Translations under genes and position numbers: made by a program
Source of the DNA: Poindextera sp963719975
GTDB lineage: Bacteria > Pseudomonadota > Alphaproteobacteria > Caulobacterales > Caulobacteraceae
NCBI GenBank assembly: GCA_963719975.1
Contig: CAVRED010000011.1
Span: forward strand, 124,001-188,000
Direction of reading: 5' to 3'
Length of the DNA stretch: 64,000 bases
Notes under the pieces: model-generated
The model's input: only the letters and a program-made list of their open reading frames with translations
What the model was told of the DNA's origin: nothing
The model's database searches: none
In this document: positions 18,443-28,167 of the stretch, in pieces
Position numbering within the stretch: position 1 is the first letter of the stretch
Layout: every line of letters starts with the position of its first letter

Positions 18443-20130
18443 TTAGGGCAGCGACATCTGCTCGAGCCCCGGCGCGAGCATCAGCACCGGGAAGTAGGTC
18501 AGGCCGCCGACGATCAGGATCACGCCGATCAACAGCGAGGCGAACAGGAGGTTGTCGGTGGGCATCGATCCCGCCGACGGCGTCATCCGCGGCTTCGCCG
18601 CCAAGGCCCCGGCGAGCGCGAGCACCGGCACGATGGTCGCAAACCTGCCGATGGCCATCGCGATGGACAGGGTCACATTGTAGAAGGGCGTGTTGGCCGA
18701 CAGGCCCGCGAAGGCGCTGCCGTTGGTCGCCGCCGCGGAGGTGTAGGCGTAGAGGATCTCAGAGAGCCCGTGCGGGCCGGTGGCTTCCCGACCCGCGAGG
18801 CCCGCGGGAAGCACGACGGCGAGGGCCGTGAAACCCAACGTGACGACGGGCGGTGTCAGCGAGGCCAGCATCGCGAACTGGACCTCGCGAGTCTCGATCT
18901 TCTTGCCCAGATACTCCGGCGTCCGCCCGACCATGAGCCCCGCGATGAACACCGCGATGATGGCGAAGAGGATCATGCTGAACAGCCCCGACCCCGGCGC
19001 GCCGACGATCACCTCGCCGATCTTCATGTTCGCCATCAGCACAAGGCCGCTGACCGGCATGTAGCTGTCGTGCATGGAGTTGACCGCCCCATCGGCCGAC
19101 GCGGTCGATGCCTCCGCGAACAGGCTTGAGCCAGCGACGCCAAAGCGCATCTCTTTGCCTTCCATGTTGGCGCCGGCGATCCCGGCGTGGGCGAGCACGG
19201 GATTGCCGTGCGCCTCATCGGCGTAGATCGCCGCCGCGCCGCCGAGGAACATCGCGGCCATTACGCCCAGCAGGACCCACCCCTGGCGCGGCGATCCGAT
19301 CGTGCGGCCGAGGGTGTTGGTCAGCGCGGCCCCCACAACGAGGATCAGCACCATTTCCTCGAGGTTCGACCAGGCGTTGGGGTTCTCGAAGGGGTGGGCG
19401 GAGTTGGCGTTGAAGAAGCCGCCGCCGTCGCCGCTCAAGACCTTGATCGCTTCCTGAGAGGCCACGGGACCGAGTGTCACGGTCCGTGACGCGCCCTCGA
19501 CGGTGGTCGCCGGCACGTTGGCATGCAACGTCTGTGGCACGCCTTCGATACCCAGCACGATCGCGCCGAGGATCGAGAGCGGAAGGAACACGTAGAGCGT
19601 CGCTCGTGTCAGATCGACCCAGAAGTTCCCGACGGTTTCGGCGTTCGAGCGCGTGAACCCGCGGATGAGCGCGACCGCGACCGCGACGCCGGCCGCGCCG
19701 GACAAGAAGGATGCAACCGTGATGCCGACCATCTGCGACAGGTTCGAAAGCGTGCCCTCGCCCGCATACGACTGCCAACTGGTGTTGGTGACGAAGCTGA
19801 TCGCGGTGTTGAACGCGAGGTCGGGCGCGACTCCCTTGAAATGCTGCGGGTTCAGCGGCAGCCAGGCCTGCAGCCGCATCAGTCCGAAGAGCACCAGCAC
19901 GCCCAGTAGGTGAAAGCCCAGGAAGCAGGCGGCATAGGTGAACCAGCCCTGCTCCTTGGACTCTCGACCTGGCAAAGCCGGTAAAAGGCGACCTCGATCG
20001 GCCTGAGCACCGGATGGGTGAAGGTGCGCTCGCCCGAGAAGACCTTCGCCATGTAGCCGCCGAGCGGAATGACCAGAGCGCCGACCAGAGCGACGAGGAG
20101 GGCGATCTGGAGCCAGCCGGGGAGAGTCAT
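18443..20130 (-). CDS. kdpA: Second KdpA-like potassium channel subunit, frameshifted
   Basis: A divergent second KdpA of about 562 aa upstream of the kdpF-A-B-C-D-E set on the same strand, 172 bases from the 27-aa ORF. The filter-type loops are kept: TNTSWQSYAGE, GDGGGFFNANSAHPFENP and ATNGSAFAGL, plus GRTPEYLGKKIE. Compared with copy 1, the second loop starts GDGGG instead of TNGGG. A shift near 19970 separates the N-terminal 50 residues (MTLPGWLQIALLVALVGALV) from the rest. It may be a second isoform sharing KdpB/C, or a channel-like relative. Confidence 0.9.
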
Positions 20131-20375
20131 CAGGTCATGTCCTGGACGGCGCCCTGCTCATTGCGACCGGGCGCATCAGAACAAGCGCCGCTGGAAAGGT
20201 TCGCGGGCATAGCTCTGCCGGCCTAAACGGACAATCTGTCATTTTGGCTCTCCGAATCCGCCGTTCATGGTCGAGGCGCCCCAGCGGTCGACTTTCGCCC
20301 CGCGCCGGTTCCGATGGGAGCCGGGCGGTCGGCGCGCTATAAGACGCCCGCGTCCGCCGCAGGGGGTTCGGCTCG

Positions 20376-21751
20376 GTGCTCGCGCGACTTCGGCTTCTGC
20401 TCAGGCATGCGCTCTACGTCGCGCGCGGCGGCTTCCTCGTGCGCCCGCTGGTCATCGCCATAATCCTCGGGACGGCTGGCATGACGCTGTCGTGGGCGGA
20501 AGAACAGTTTCCGGCCATCAGCGCCTGGGCGCCGGCGGTGCTTTTCCCGACCCACTCTGACCCCCAGGTGGCCCAGGTGATCCTGGGCGGGATCGCCGGC
20601 TCGATCATGACGGTCGTCTCGATCGTCTTCGCCATCCTCCTGATGACGTTGACTCTGGCCTCGATGCAGTTCTCGCCGCGCATCCTTCTGAGCTTCGTGC
20701 GCGACCGCGTCACCCAATGGACGCTGGGCGTCTTCCTGGGGACCTTCAGCTACTGCATCGCCGCGCTGCCGGCCGCCCGCTATTCGCCAAAGCCGTTCTC
20801 GCCGGTCATGACGGTGATGGGCGCCATGGTGCTCGCGCTCGTCTGCGTGACCTGGCTGCTGTTCTTCATCCACCACATCTCCCAGGCGATCAGCGTCAAC
20901 CACATCGTCGACCGTATCGCGGGCGAGACCGAGGACATTATCGACGAGCTGATGCCCCATGCGCGCTCCGCGCGGGTGCAGCACCACCCCGAGATGCGCG
21001 AGCGCGAGCGCGAGCAGCCGGTCGCGAGCGCGACCTCGGGCTATATCCGCTTCATCGACACCAAGGCGCTGATGGAGCTCGCCAAGACCAGGCGCCTGCG
21101 CATCCGGCTCCTGCGACGCGTCGGCCAGTTCATTCCGGCCGAGGTCCCGCTGTTCATGCTGCTGGACGGTCACCGGCTCGAGCGCGAGGAGATGGACGCG
21201 CTGCTCGCGGCCGTCGACGTCGGACCGGTGCGCACGCTGCAGCAGGACGTCGAGTTCGGCGTCCTGCAGATCGTCGATATCGCTCTTCGCGCCATTTCGC
21301 CGGCGGTGAACGACCCCTCGACCGCGATCAACGGCATCGATCAGCTCAGCCGCATCATGATCCACTGGATCGGGCGGGATCCGCCGGAGACCTACCTCTC
21401 CAGCCCGCCGCACGTGGTCCGGGTCGTGATTCCCTGGATCACGACGACGGAGCTGCTCGAGACCGCCTTCGAGCAGATCCGCCACTACGCGGCCAGCGAC
21501 CTGGCGGTCAGCCTAAGGCTGCTGCGCGCGTTCGGAGACTTGCTTGCGGTCGCGGAAGCGCCCGGGCTCCGCGCGCTGATCGTCGAGAGCGCGCGGCGCG
21601 TGGTCGCCGGCGCCACGCTCGGCGCGGAGGACGTCGAGCGGCTGCAGGCGCGGCTGCAGCCGCTCGTGCAGGCGGTCGGGCCGGGCGCTGGCGGGGGCAG
21701 CCGGAATCCTACTGGGCCCTCCTTGGCGCGCGCGGCCAAGCCGGCGGCTAG
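20376..21751 (+). CDS. DUF2254 family membrane protein
   Basis: Starts at GTG. About 455 aa with hydrophobic segments at residues 25-45, 65-95, 110-130 and 145-170, followed by a large soluble domain containing ALRAISPAVNDPSTAINGIDQL, a sequence I associate with DUF2254. It is divergent from kdpA2 with a 245-base shared upstream region. The frame runs on to 22100, but a shift near 21690-21700 would end it at the TAG 21749-21751, overlapping the stop of the small gene on the other strand. Function unknown. Confidence 0.8.
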
Positions 21752-21933
21752 GTGTTGCCGCGCATCCGATCGCCGGCGTGGACGCGGCGTTCGAACTCGC
21801 GCAGGGCGGCCTTGGCGGCCGCGCGGGAAGGCGTGGTCGAGCGACGATCGGCGTAGTCGATCAGGAGCAGGACGAGGATCGCGAGGGCGAGCGGCCCGAA
21901 CACGACGATCAGGCCTATGTCGAAGTCGGACAT
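21748..21933 (-). CDS. Small single-pass membrane protein (61 aa)
   Basis: Reads MSDFDIGLIVVFGPLALAIL followed by VLLLIDYADRR, then a basic/acidic helix (AAAKAALREFERRVHAGDRM). One N-terminal membrane helix with a charged cytoplasmic tail. The internal ATG at 21933 was chosen because the residues before it look non-coding. Unknown function. It converges on the DUF2254 gene with overlapping stops (CTAG). Confidence 0.55.
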   Translation of the reverse strand: MSDFDIGLIVVFGPLALAILVLLLIDYADRRSTTPSRAAAKAALREFERRVHAGDRMRGNT

Positions 21934-22219
21934 CGACCGGTTCACTCCAAGGACAAGGGCGGGGCGGTTCGCATGCTGCCTACCGCAGGACCGTCGAAAG
22001 TCTCCATCGGCGCCGGGGGCGGTTTGTATCAAGGAGTCATAACGACCCGACCTATCGCCACGCGTGGGCGCCCTGGCGGCTGTGTTTAGGTTTCGTTTAG
22101 CCAGGGGGCTCCGGCTCGTATTGAGCCTTTACGGCCAGGCTGGGCATCCTTCGGCCAAGCGACGGCGGTCGACCTTCATCCCGGGGGTCGGGGCGCCGGC
22201 GCGCACCTTCGTGTGTCCC

Positions 22220-22684
22220 ATGCGAGTCGCTCACATCCTTCCCCAGGCCCCGCTCGCCGCCGATGGCGGCGCGCTGGCGAGAACGCTCCGGCAGGCCGGC
22301 GTCGCCAAGGGCGCCAACATCCGGGTCACCGGCCCGTCCGGCGTGACGGCCGTGCTCTGGCTGTACCGCCACGGCTACGAAGGCGCCTCGTACGTCCACC
22401 CGAACTGGGCGGGCGCGCGCGGCTACGCCGATGTGCTGCTCATCCCGCACAGCTGCGGGCCGGAGGAGCTCGCCGCCCTGCTCGCGCGCGGTCACGGCCT
22501 GCGCGACGGCGGTCTTGTGATCGTGCAAGCCGCCCCCGATCGCGGCGAGCCCGAACTGGACAGCATCCCGACCGTCCTGGCGGCCAGGGGCTGCCGCGTG
22601 GAAGCGCGCATCGCCGAGCACGGGCGCGAGGTCTTCGTCGCGCGCCTCGCCGGCATCGGCGCGGACCTGAAAGAGGCCGCGTAA
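22220..22684 (+). CDS. Hypothetical protein (154 aa)
   Basis: Starts MRVAHILPQAPLAADGGALA. The fold looks alpha/beta with TGPSGVTAVLWLYRHGYEG, VLLIPHSCGPEELAALLARG and a VIVQAAP strand. This recalls a methyltransferase-like or Rossmann domain that lacks a clear glycine-rich loop. No membrane segment or signal peptide. A 53-aa reading frame follows within 4 bases. Function not recognised. Confidence 0.65.
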   Translation: MRVAHILPQAPLAADGGALARTLRQAGVAKGANIRVTGPSGVTAVLWLYRHGYEGASYVHPNWAGARGYADVLLIPHSCGPEELAALLARGHGLRDGGLVIVQAAPDRGEPELDSIPTVLAARGCRVEARIAEHGREVFVARLAGIGADLKEAA

Positions 22685-22688
22685 GCCG

Positions 22689-22850
22689 ATGATCGCGCCC
22701 TGTCTCGACGTCGTGCTGACCTACGCATGGCTGCAGCGGACCCGCACGCCAGAGGCGAAGCGTTCCGCGCCCCGGCCGTCGCCCTCGCCGCGCCTGCCTC
22801 GCCCGCTGCCGGGTTCCGCGCCCGCGCGCCCGGTTCGGCCGGCCGCCTAG
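22689..22850 (+). CDS. Possible small protein (53 aa), Arg/Pro-rich
   Basis: An ATG four bases after the preceding stop opens a frame reading MIAPCLDVVLTYAWLQRTRT followed by a Pro/Arg/Ala-rich tail ending RPVRPAA. The short spacing suggests co-translation. The tail composition is what GC-rich non-coding DNA would also give, so this is uncertain. Confidence 0.35.
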   Translation: MIAPCLDVVLTYAWLQRTRTPEAKRSAPRPSPSPRLPRPLPGSAPARPVRPAA

Positions 22851-22944
22851 CCGCCTGCCGGGACAGCCGTTGGCCCAGGGCGGCCGGGCGGCCTGTGCTA
22901 TGATGGCGGCCGGCCGCCCGAAGGCGGCGCCTGGAGCCGTCGGC

Positions 22945-23853
22945 ATGAACCCGATCACCCTCTTCCTCGCCGCGGCCGTGCTGGTCGCCGGCGCGGTCTT
23001 CGGCGAAGCCGTGCAGCCGCTGCTCGCCGTCCCCTTCGTGATCCTGGCCGTGATCATCCTGCTCTCGGTCAAGATGGCGAACGTCTGGCAGCGGTTCGTC
23101 ATCCTGCGCGCCGGCAACTTCATGGGCGTGCGCGGGCCGGGTCTCTTCATGATCTTCCCGATCATCGACGCGGTGGCCCAGGTCATCGACACCCGCATCC
23201 AGACCACCGCGTTCAACGCCGAACAGGCGCTGACCAAGGACACCGTGCCGGTGAACGTCGACGCCATCATCTTCTGGCGCGTGCACGACGCCGAGAAGGC
23301 GGCGCTGGAGATCACCGACTATCGCCAGGCGATCGACCGCGTGGCCCAGACCTCCCTGCGCGAGATGATCGGCGCGTCGATGCTGTCGGCCCTGCTCGCC
23401 GAGCGCAAGGCGGCGGACGAACAGCTGCGGGTCGAGATCGCCGCGAAGACCGAGCACTGGGGCGTCTCGGTGAACTCGGTCGAGATCCGCGACGTGGCCA
23501 TTCCGGCCAACCTGCAGGATGCGATGTCCAGGCAGGCGCAGGCGGAGCGCGAGCGGCACGCCCGCGTCATCCTCGGCTCGGCCGAAGCCGAGGTCGCGGC
23601 CAAGTTCGTCGAGGCCGCCAAGACCTACGGCGACCATCCGATGGCGTTCCAGCTCAGGGCGATGAACATCATCTACGAGACGACCAAGGAGCGGGGCGCG
23701 ACCATCCTGATCCCCACGGCCATGGTCGACGCCATGAACCCGGCGACCGCGTTTGCGCTTCGCGCTGGCCGGCCGCTCGCCGGCCGAGGCGCCGCCGCCG
23801 GCGCCCGGCTCCGGCCGCCGCGCCGCTCGCCCAGGCGCCCGCCGCCGGGCTGA
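22945..23853 (+). CDS. SPFH/band-7 domain protein (stomatin/slipin-like)
   Basis: A membrane scaffold protein of the stomatin/prohibitin superfamily. Two N-terminal hydrophobic segments (residues 5-40), then the SPFH domain with FVILRAGNFMGVRGPGLFMI, TKDTVPVNVDAIIFWRV and VEIRDVAIPANLQDAMSRQA, followed by a helical region. The ATG at MNPITLF is used because the 25 residues before it look non-coding. The last 30 residues (after TAFAL) are Pro/Arg-rich and probably lie behind a shift near 23755. Slipins organise membrane domains; no NfeD partner is adjacent. Confidence 0.85.
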   Translation: MNPITLFLAAAVLVAGAVFGEAVQPLLAVPFVILAVIILLSVKMANVWQRFVILRAGNFMGVRGPGLFMIFPIIDAVAQVIDTRIQTTAFNAEQALTKDTVPVNVDAIIFWRVHDAEKAALEITDYRQAIDRVAQTSLREMIGASMLSALLAERKAADEQLRVEIAAKTEHWGVSVNSVEIRDVAIPANLQDAMSRQAQAERERHARVILGSAEAEVAAKFVEAAKTYGDHPMAFQLRAMNIIYETTKERGATILIPTAMVDAMNPATAFALRAGRPLAGRGAAAGARLRPPRRSPRRPPPG

Positions 23854-23981
23854 CCCGCGCCGTGGGCGTCGTCGGCGAGGAAAGTCCGCCTCGCGCGACG
23901 TTTAGCCCTTGACTTGGCGCGGGGCGCCGGGCCTTGCGTCCCGCCGCAAGCCCTTCCCATCCCCGTTCCTGAGTCCGCCGA

Positions 23982-25478
23982 ATGCCCAATCGCCGCGAGC
24001 AGGCCGCCGCGCTCTCTCGAGAGCGGCAACCGTGCGCTGGCCGCCGGCGACTTCGAGGCGGCCCGGCAGAGCCTGGAGGCGGCGGCGGCGCTCGAGCCGG
24101 CATCGGCCGACGTGCGCTGCCAGCTCGGCCGCGCCCATCTCGGGCTCGGCGAGCGCGACACCGCCGAACAGATGGCGCGCATGGCCGTCGAGTCCGATCC
24201 GGGCCATGCCGCCTCGACGCACTTCCTCGGCACGCTGCTCTGCGAGCGCGAGCGCTTCGCCGAGGCGCTGCCCTGGCTGCAGTCGGCCGCGGCGCTCGCG
24301 CCCGACAACGCGCAGTTCCAGCGCGACCTCGGCGTCGTCCGCCTGTTCCTCGGCGACTTCGCGTCCGGCCGCGCGACGCTCAACCGCACGCTCGAGCTCG
24401 ATCCCCTGGCCAAGGACATCCTGCCGACGCTCGTGCGCATGACGCGGATGGATTCCGGCGACGCCGAGGCCGAGCGCCTGTTCGCACTGACCCGCGACAT
24501 GGCCGCCATGCGCGACCAGCTGCCCGTCGACGCCCAGGTCCGCGTCCTCTTCGCGCTCGGCAAGGCGCTGGAGGACCGCGGCGAGTTCGATGCGGCGTTC
24601 GAGGCCTACGCGAGCGGCAACGCGCTTCACCGCACGACCATCGCCTACGACGTCGCCGCCGACGAAGCGCGCCTGGCCGCGGTCGAGCGAGTCTTCAACA
24701 GCCGCTCTGTTCGAACGGCTGGGCGGCAAGGGCTCGGCGCGCGCCGAGCGACCGGCCGATCTTCATCGTCGGCATGCCGCGATCCGGCACGACCCTGGTC
24801 GAGCAGATCATCAGCGCCCATCCGGACGTGCACGGGCTCGGCGAGCTCGACATCCTCCAGCACCTGATCGGTGAGGCGACCGGACCCGGCGGCTCGCGGT
24901 TCCCCGACTGGGCGGCCAGCATGAACGAGGTCGACCTGCGGCTGATCGGCCAGGCCTGCCTCGACAACCTGCCGGCGGGCTTGCCCGGGCAAAGCCGCGC
25001 GACGCTGAAGCGGCTCGAGAACTTCGAGTACCTCGGCCTGCTGCACCTGTGCCTGCCGAACGCGACGCTCATCCACTGCCGGCGGGACGCGCGCGACTCC
25101 TGCTTCTCGGCCTTCGCGACCCTGTTCCTCGAGAAGCAGGAATTCAGCTACACGCTCGACGGAGCTCGGCCGCTACTGGCGCGCCTACGACCGCTGATGG
25201 CGCACTGGAACCGCGTTCTGCCGCTCGGACGGGTGCTCGAGGTCTCCTACGAGGGCCTGGTCGCCGACCTCGAGGGCTGGACCCGGCGGCTCCTGGCCCA
25301 TTGCCGGCTCGAGTGGGACGACGCCTGCCTGCGCTACTACGAGTTCAAGCGACCGGTGCGCTCGGCGAGCTTCGCCCAGGTGCGCCAGCCCATCTTCACC
25401 ACCTCGATCGGCCGCTGGAAGCCGTTCGCCGGCCATCTCGGGCCGCTGTTCGCGGCGATGGGGATCGAGGAGGCCTGA
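23982..25478 (+). CDS. TPR-repeat sulfotransferase, frameshifted
   Basis: The N-terminal half has tetratricopeptide repeats (ESGNRALAAGDFEAARQSLE, LGLGERDTAEQMARM and others). The C-terminal half is a sulfotransferase with the PAPS-binding loop FIVGMPRSGTTLVEQI and a CRRDARDSCFS motif. Shifts occur near 24015, 24705 and, as a cancelling pair, between about 25162 and 25197, where ELGRYWRAYDR is recovered. About 500 aa in all. It would transfer sulfate from PAPS to a protein or glycan. It converges on the flagellin/FlaG genes, so a role in modifying the flagellum is possible but unproven. Confidence 0.85.
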   Translation: MPNRREQAAALSRERQPCAGRRRLRGGPAEPGGGGGARAGIGRRALPARPRPSRARRARHRRTDGAHGRRVRSGPCRLDALPRHAALRARALRRGAALAAVGRGARARQRAVPARPRRRPPVPRRLRVRPRDAQPHARARSPGQGHPADARAHDADGFRRRRGRAPVRTDPRHGRHARPAARRRPGPRPLRARQGAGGPRRVRCGVRGLRERQRASPHDHRLRRRRRRSAPGRGRASLQQPLCSNGWAARARRAPSDRPIFIVGMPRSGTTLVEQIISAHPDVHGLGELDILQHLIGEATGPGGSRFPDWAASMNEVDLRLIGQACLDNLPAGLPGQSRATLKRLENFEYLGLLHLCLPNATLIHCRRDARDSCFSAFATLFLEKQEFSYTLDGARPLLARLRPLMAHWNRVLPLGRVLEVSYEGLVADLEGWTRRLLAHCRLEWDDACLRYYEFKRPVRSASFAQVRQPIFTTSIGRWKPFAGHLGPLFAAMGIEEA

Positions 25479-25574
25479 TCCAGACATGCAAATGCAGGCG
25501 CCCGGACCTGCCATCCGGGGCCTGCTCCGGCGCCCGCGAACGGACGTGGGCTCACATCGCCAAGGCCGCTTGCG

Positions 25575-25875
25575 CTAGACCTTGGTCTTGATCACGTCGC
25601 CGGCCACGTAGGCCGGCTCCTCGCGCATCTTTAGGATCTGCTCGCGAGGAATTTGCTGGACCACTTCGCCGGTGCGCCAATCGACAGTCTTGTAGACGAA
25701 GCAACCGGCCGCCTGGTCGTCCTCGATCACCAGCCTGAAGATCGGCCGGGTCGGTGGGCGCGGGCGGAACGGCCGTCGAAGGCGGCGTCGTCGACGTCGC
25801 TGCGTTGGAATCGCCGACGACGGAAGCCGGCGCGTTGGCGGCGGCGGGTCCGATAGGGTTGACGATCTGGGTCAT
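25575..25875 (-). CDS. FlaG-like flagellar protein, frameshifted
   Basis: About 99 aa. A disordered Ala/Pro/Thr-rich N-terminus (MTQIVNPIGPAAANAPA) is followed, after a shift near 25745, by a FlaG-type domain: FRLVIEDDQAAGCFVYKTVD and TGEVVQQIPREQILKMREE. FlaG proteins affect filament length or flagellin handling. It is 92 bases downstream of the flagellin gene on the same strand and likely co-transcribed. A GCCGG-TTTTG-CCGGC palindrome lies between them. Confidence 0.75.
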
Positions 25876-25967
25876 GCCTGAACGCCGGGATCTGGTCCCG
25901 GCGCCTCTTGAGCTCGCGCGAAGGCGACGAGCCGGTTTTGCCGGCCCGCCGCCTCACGCGTTTAGAG

Positions 25968-26791
25968 CTACCGGAAGAGGCTGAGCAGCGCGGCGCTCGA
26001 CTGGTTGGCGATCGAGAGCGCCTGGATGCCAAGCTGTTGCTTGGTCTGCAGGGCGGTCAGCTGAGCGCTTTCCTTGCCGAGGTTGGCGTTGACCAGGTTG
26101 CCGATGCCGGTGTCCAGCGTGTCCTGCAGGTCCTGAACGAAGGTCAGTTGGTTCTGCAGGGCCGTGGCCCCGTTGCCGAGGTTGCCGAGCGCCGCGTTCA
26201 CCTTGGTGATCGCGGTGTTGACCGAAGCCACCATGGCGGTCGCCAGCGCGGCGGTGCCGATCGACGCGTTGGCCGAGACCGCGCCCATGTTCGCGTGGCC
26301 CAGCGACAGATCCTGGGCGAGCACGGTGATCTGGCTGCCGGTCGCCGTGGCGAGGGCCATGATGTTCGTGCCGCCGTTCTTGATCATGTTCACCCCGTTG
26401 AAGTCGGAGTTGCTCACGATCTGGGTGATCTGGGTCAGGATCGAACGGAACTGGGTGTTGTCGGCCGCGAGGCTGGTCGGGTCGAGCGATGGGTCCGAAG
26501 CCGCCAGAGCCAGCGTCTTCAGCTGGTTCAGGAGGTTCGAGACGCTCGTCCCGGCGGAGGTGGCGACCTGAATGGTCGATTGCCCCCGCTGCAGCGACTG
26601 CACGACCGCGTTCAAGGCGCCAGAGGTCCCCCGCTCGTTCTGGGCGATGGCCCAGACGGCGCCGTTGTCTTGCGGAGAGGAGACCGCAAGGCCGGTGGAG
26701 ACTTCATTTTGGGTTTGGGCGAGGGCGCGGCCGTCGCAGTCAGGTTCTGGAGCGCAATGAGCGCACCAGGATTGGTATTAACGCTGAGCAT
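25968..26791 (-). CDS. Flagellin, frameshifted near N-terminus
   Basis: The filament protein, about 274 aa, the short alphaproteobacterial type. The N-terminal D0/D1 part is MLSVNTNPGALIALQNLTAT, continuing after shifts near 26735 and 26622 with ELAQTQNEVSTGLAVSSPQD and SLQRGQSTIQVA. The C-terminal D1/D0 part is complete: QTKQQLGIQALSIANQSS and LLSLFR. An AAGGGAAC ribosome site precedes the ATG, and a sigma-54 promoter lies about 75 bases upstream. It resembles Caulobacter FljK-type flagellins. Confidence 0.93.
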
Positions 26792-26864
26792 TGTACTTGT
26801 TCCCTTTTCAGGTGTCCGGCGTCGTTTTGACGGCCGGGGGCGTTTTGCCCGACTGCACATGCAC

Positions 26865-26879
26865 GCAAGCCCCGCGCCA
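26865..26879 (-). promoter_or_regulatory. Sigma-54 (-24/-12) promoter of the flagellin gene
   Basis: On the minus strand the sequence is TGGCGCGGGGCTTGC. It matches the -24/-12 consensus TGGCACG-N4-TTGC with exact spacing and one mismatch. The expected start of transcription is near 26854, giving a leader of about 63 bases before the flagellin ATG. Late flagellar genes in Caulobacter use sigma-54 with the activator FlbD, which fits. Confidence 0.75.
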
Positions 26880-27006
26880 GGGTCGCTGGGGGATCAAGCG
26901 GCGCCTTAGAGGGCTGAAATGGCGACGCTATCGCCGCGCAGCGAGCGGCGCGCCCGGCAGATTTCGACCGCATGTGGCGCAGCGCCGGCCGATTTTGCCG
27001 ACCGCG

Positions 27007-27025
27007 CCCGGCAAGTTTTGCCGGG
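27007..27025. promoter_or_regulatory. Palindrome upstream of flagellin promoter, candidate activator (FlbD/ftr-type) site
   Basis: CCCGGCAA-GTT-TTGCCGGG is a perfect 8-bp inverted repeat about 130 bases upstream of the -24 element. Related GGCAAAA-type palindromes lie at 26986-27000, 26835-26851 and 25931-25945. Their clustering around a sigma-54 flagellin gene suggests binding sites for its enhancer-binding protein. The 323-base stretch from flagellin to the next gene (26792-27114) holds only these elements. Confidence 0.5.
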
Positions 27026-27114
27026 TCGGCCGTCAAAACACTCGGGAAACCGGCCTTCGCCGTTAAGGTAAACAGAATCGGCGGTTTCCGCGCCCCGATT
27101 TGGTTAAGACTTCG

Positions 27115-27279
27115 CTAACGGCCGCTGCGTGCGACCTGCATGTGCGCGGCGGCGAGGAAGGTCGTGTGAAATCGGCAGTCGCCGGCGCCATAGCCGGGCA
27201 CGGCCGCGCCCTCGCAATCGATCATGTTGCAGCCGGCCAGAAGCACCAGCGCCGCCGCCGCCAGGAGCAGTCTGATCAT
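27115..27279 (-). CDS. Small lipoprotein (54 aa)
   Basis: Reads MIRLLLAAAALVLLAGCNMI..., a lipoprotein signal peptide with lipobox LAGC (Cys17), then a short mature part with two more Cys (IDCEGAAV, GDCRFHTT) and a His-containing tail. A GAGGGGATC ribosome site precedes it. It starts 22 bases after the cyclase-family gene on the same strand and may share its transcript. Function unknown. Confidence 0.7.
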   Translation of the reverse strand: MIRLLLAAAALVLLAGCNMIDCEGAAVPGYGAGDCRFHTTFLAAAHMQVARSGR

Positions 27280-27301
27280 CGCAAGATCCCCTCGGTCTTC
27301 G

Positions 27302-28082
27302 TCACTCGTCGAAGATCGCGACCACGCGCGACCAGCCGGCGGATGCGCCTTTGATCTTAACCGGGAAGCAGGCGATCTCGAAGCCGAACGGCGGCAGGCT
27401 GGCCAGGTTGGCGAGCTTCTCCATCTGCCAGTAGGGAACCTCGCGGCCGGCCTTGTGTCCCTCCCAGATGATGGCCGGATCGCGCGTTTCGGCCCACCGC
27501 TTCGCCGTGTGGCTGAAGGGCGCGTCCCACGACCAGGCGTCGGTGCCGACGACGCGGACGCCGCGGGTGGTCAGGTACAGGGTCGCCTCACGGCCCATGC
27601 CGCATCCGCCGTGGATGTATTCCGGCTTGCCGAAGACCTCGCCGGCGCGGGTGTTCACAACCACGATGTCGTAGGGCTGGAGCGTGTGGCCGATGCGCTT
27701 GAGCTCCGCCTCGATGTCGGCGGCGGTGGCGACGTAGCCGTCCGGCAGCGCGCGGAAGTCCAGCTTCACGCCGGGCCGCAGGCACTGGTCCAGCGGCGTC
27801 TCGTCGATGGTGGGCGCGCGCCGCTGGCCGTGGTCGGTCGTCGAGTGGAAGTGCCACGGCGCGTCCATGTGGGTGCCGTTGTGGGTCGACAGCGACACCC
27901 GCTCCACCGCCCAGCCCTCGCCGTCCGGCATGTCGGCCGGCCGTCAGCCCCGGAAACGACACAGCCATCTGCGGCACCGACTCGTTGTGGGCCGTGTAGG
28001 TGATCTTGGGCTCCATGCCGGGCGGGTCGGACGGCACGCCCACCTCGATGGCGATGGAGAGATCGACGAAGCGGCGCGCCAT
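27302..28082 (-). CDS. Cyclase family protein (kynurenine formamidase-like hydrolase), one frameshift
   Basis: A metal-dependent amide or lactone hydrolase of the cyclase/KynB superfamily. The hallmark metal-binding motif is THNGTHMDAPWHF, and the N-terminus begins RRFVDLSIAIEVGVPSDPPG. One extra base near 27935 separates the first 50 residues from the rest. About 259 aa, as usual for the family. The substrate is unknown; no tryptophan-degradation genes are adjacent. It precedes the small lipoprotein gene. Confidence 0.85.
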
Positions 28083-28167
28083 GGCCCTGGCCCCCGTTGG
28101 CTGACGGTCCTGCACCGCCTTCTACGCCATCGGCCAGTCGCGCGCGATCAGGCCGGGCGGCTTCGGC

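Noticed and set aside
20337..21485. Long minus-strand open frame (382 codons) opposite the DUF2254 gene
   Set aside because: Its translation is Arg/His/Asp-rich with no motif, while the plus strand has clear membrane segments and a recognisable domain. High GC produces such antisense frames throughout the window.
21752..22100. Extension of the DUF2254 frame beyond the stop at 21751
   Set aside because: The extra residues are Arg/Gly-rich and overlap a small minus-strand membrane gene. A shift near 21695 explains the missing stop.
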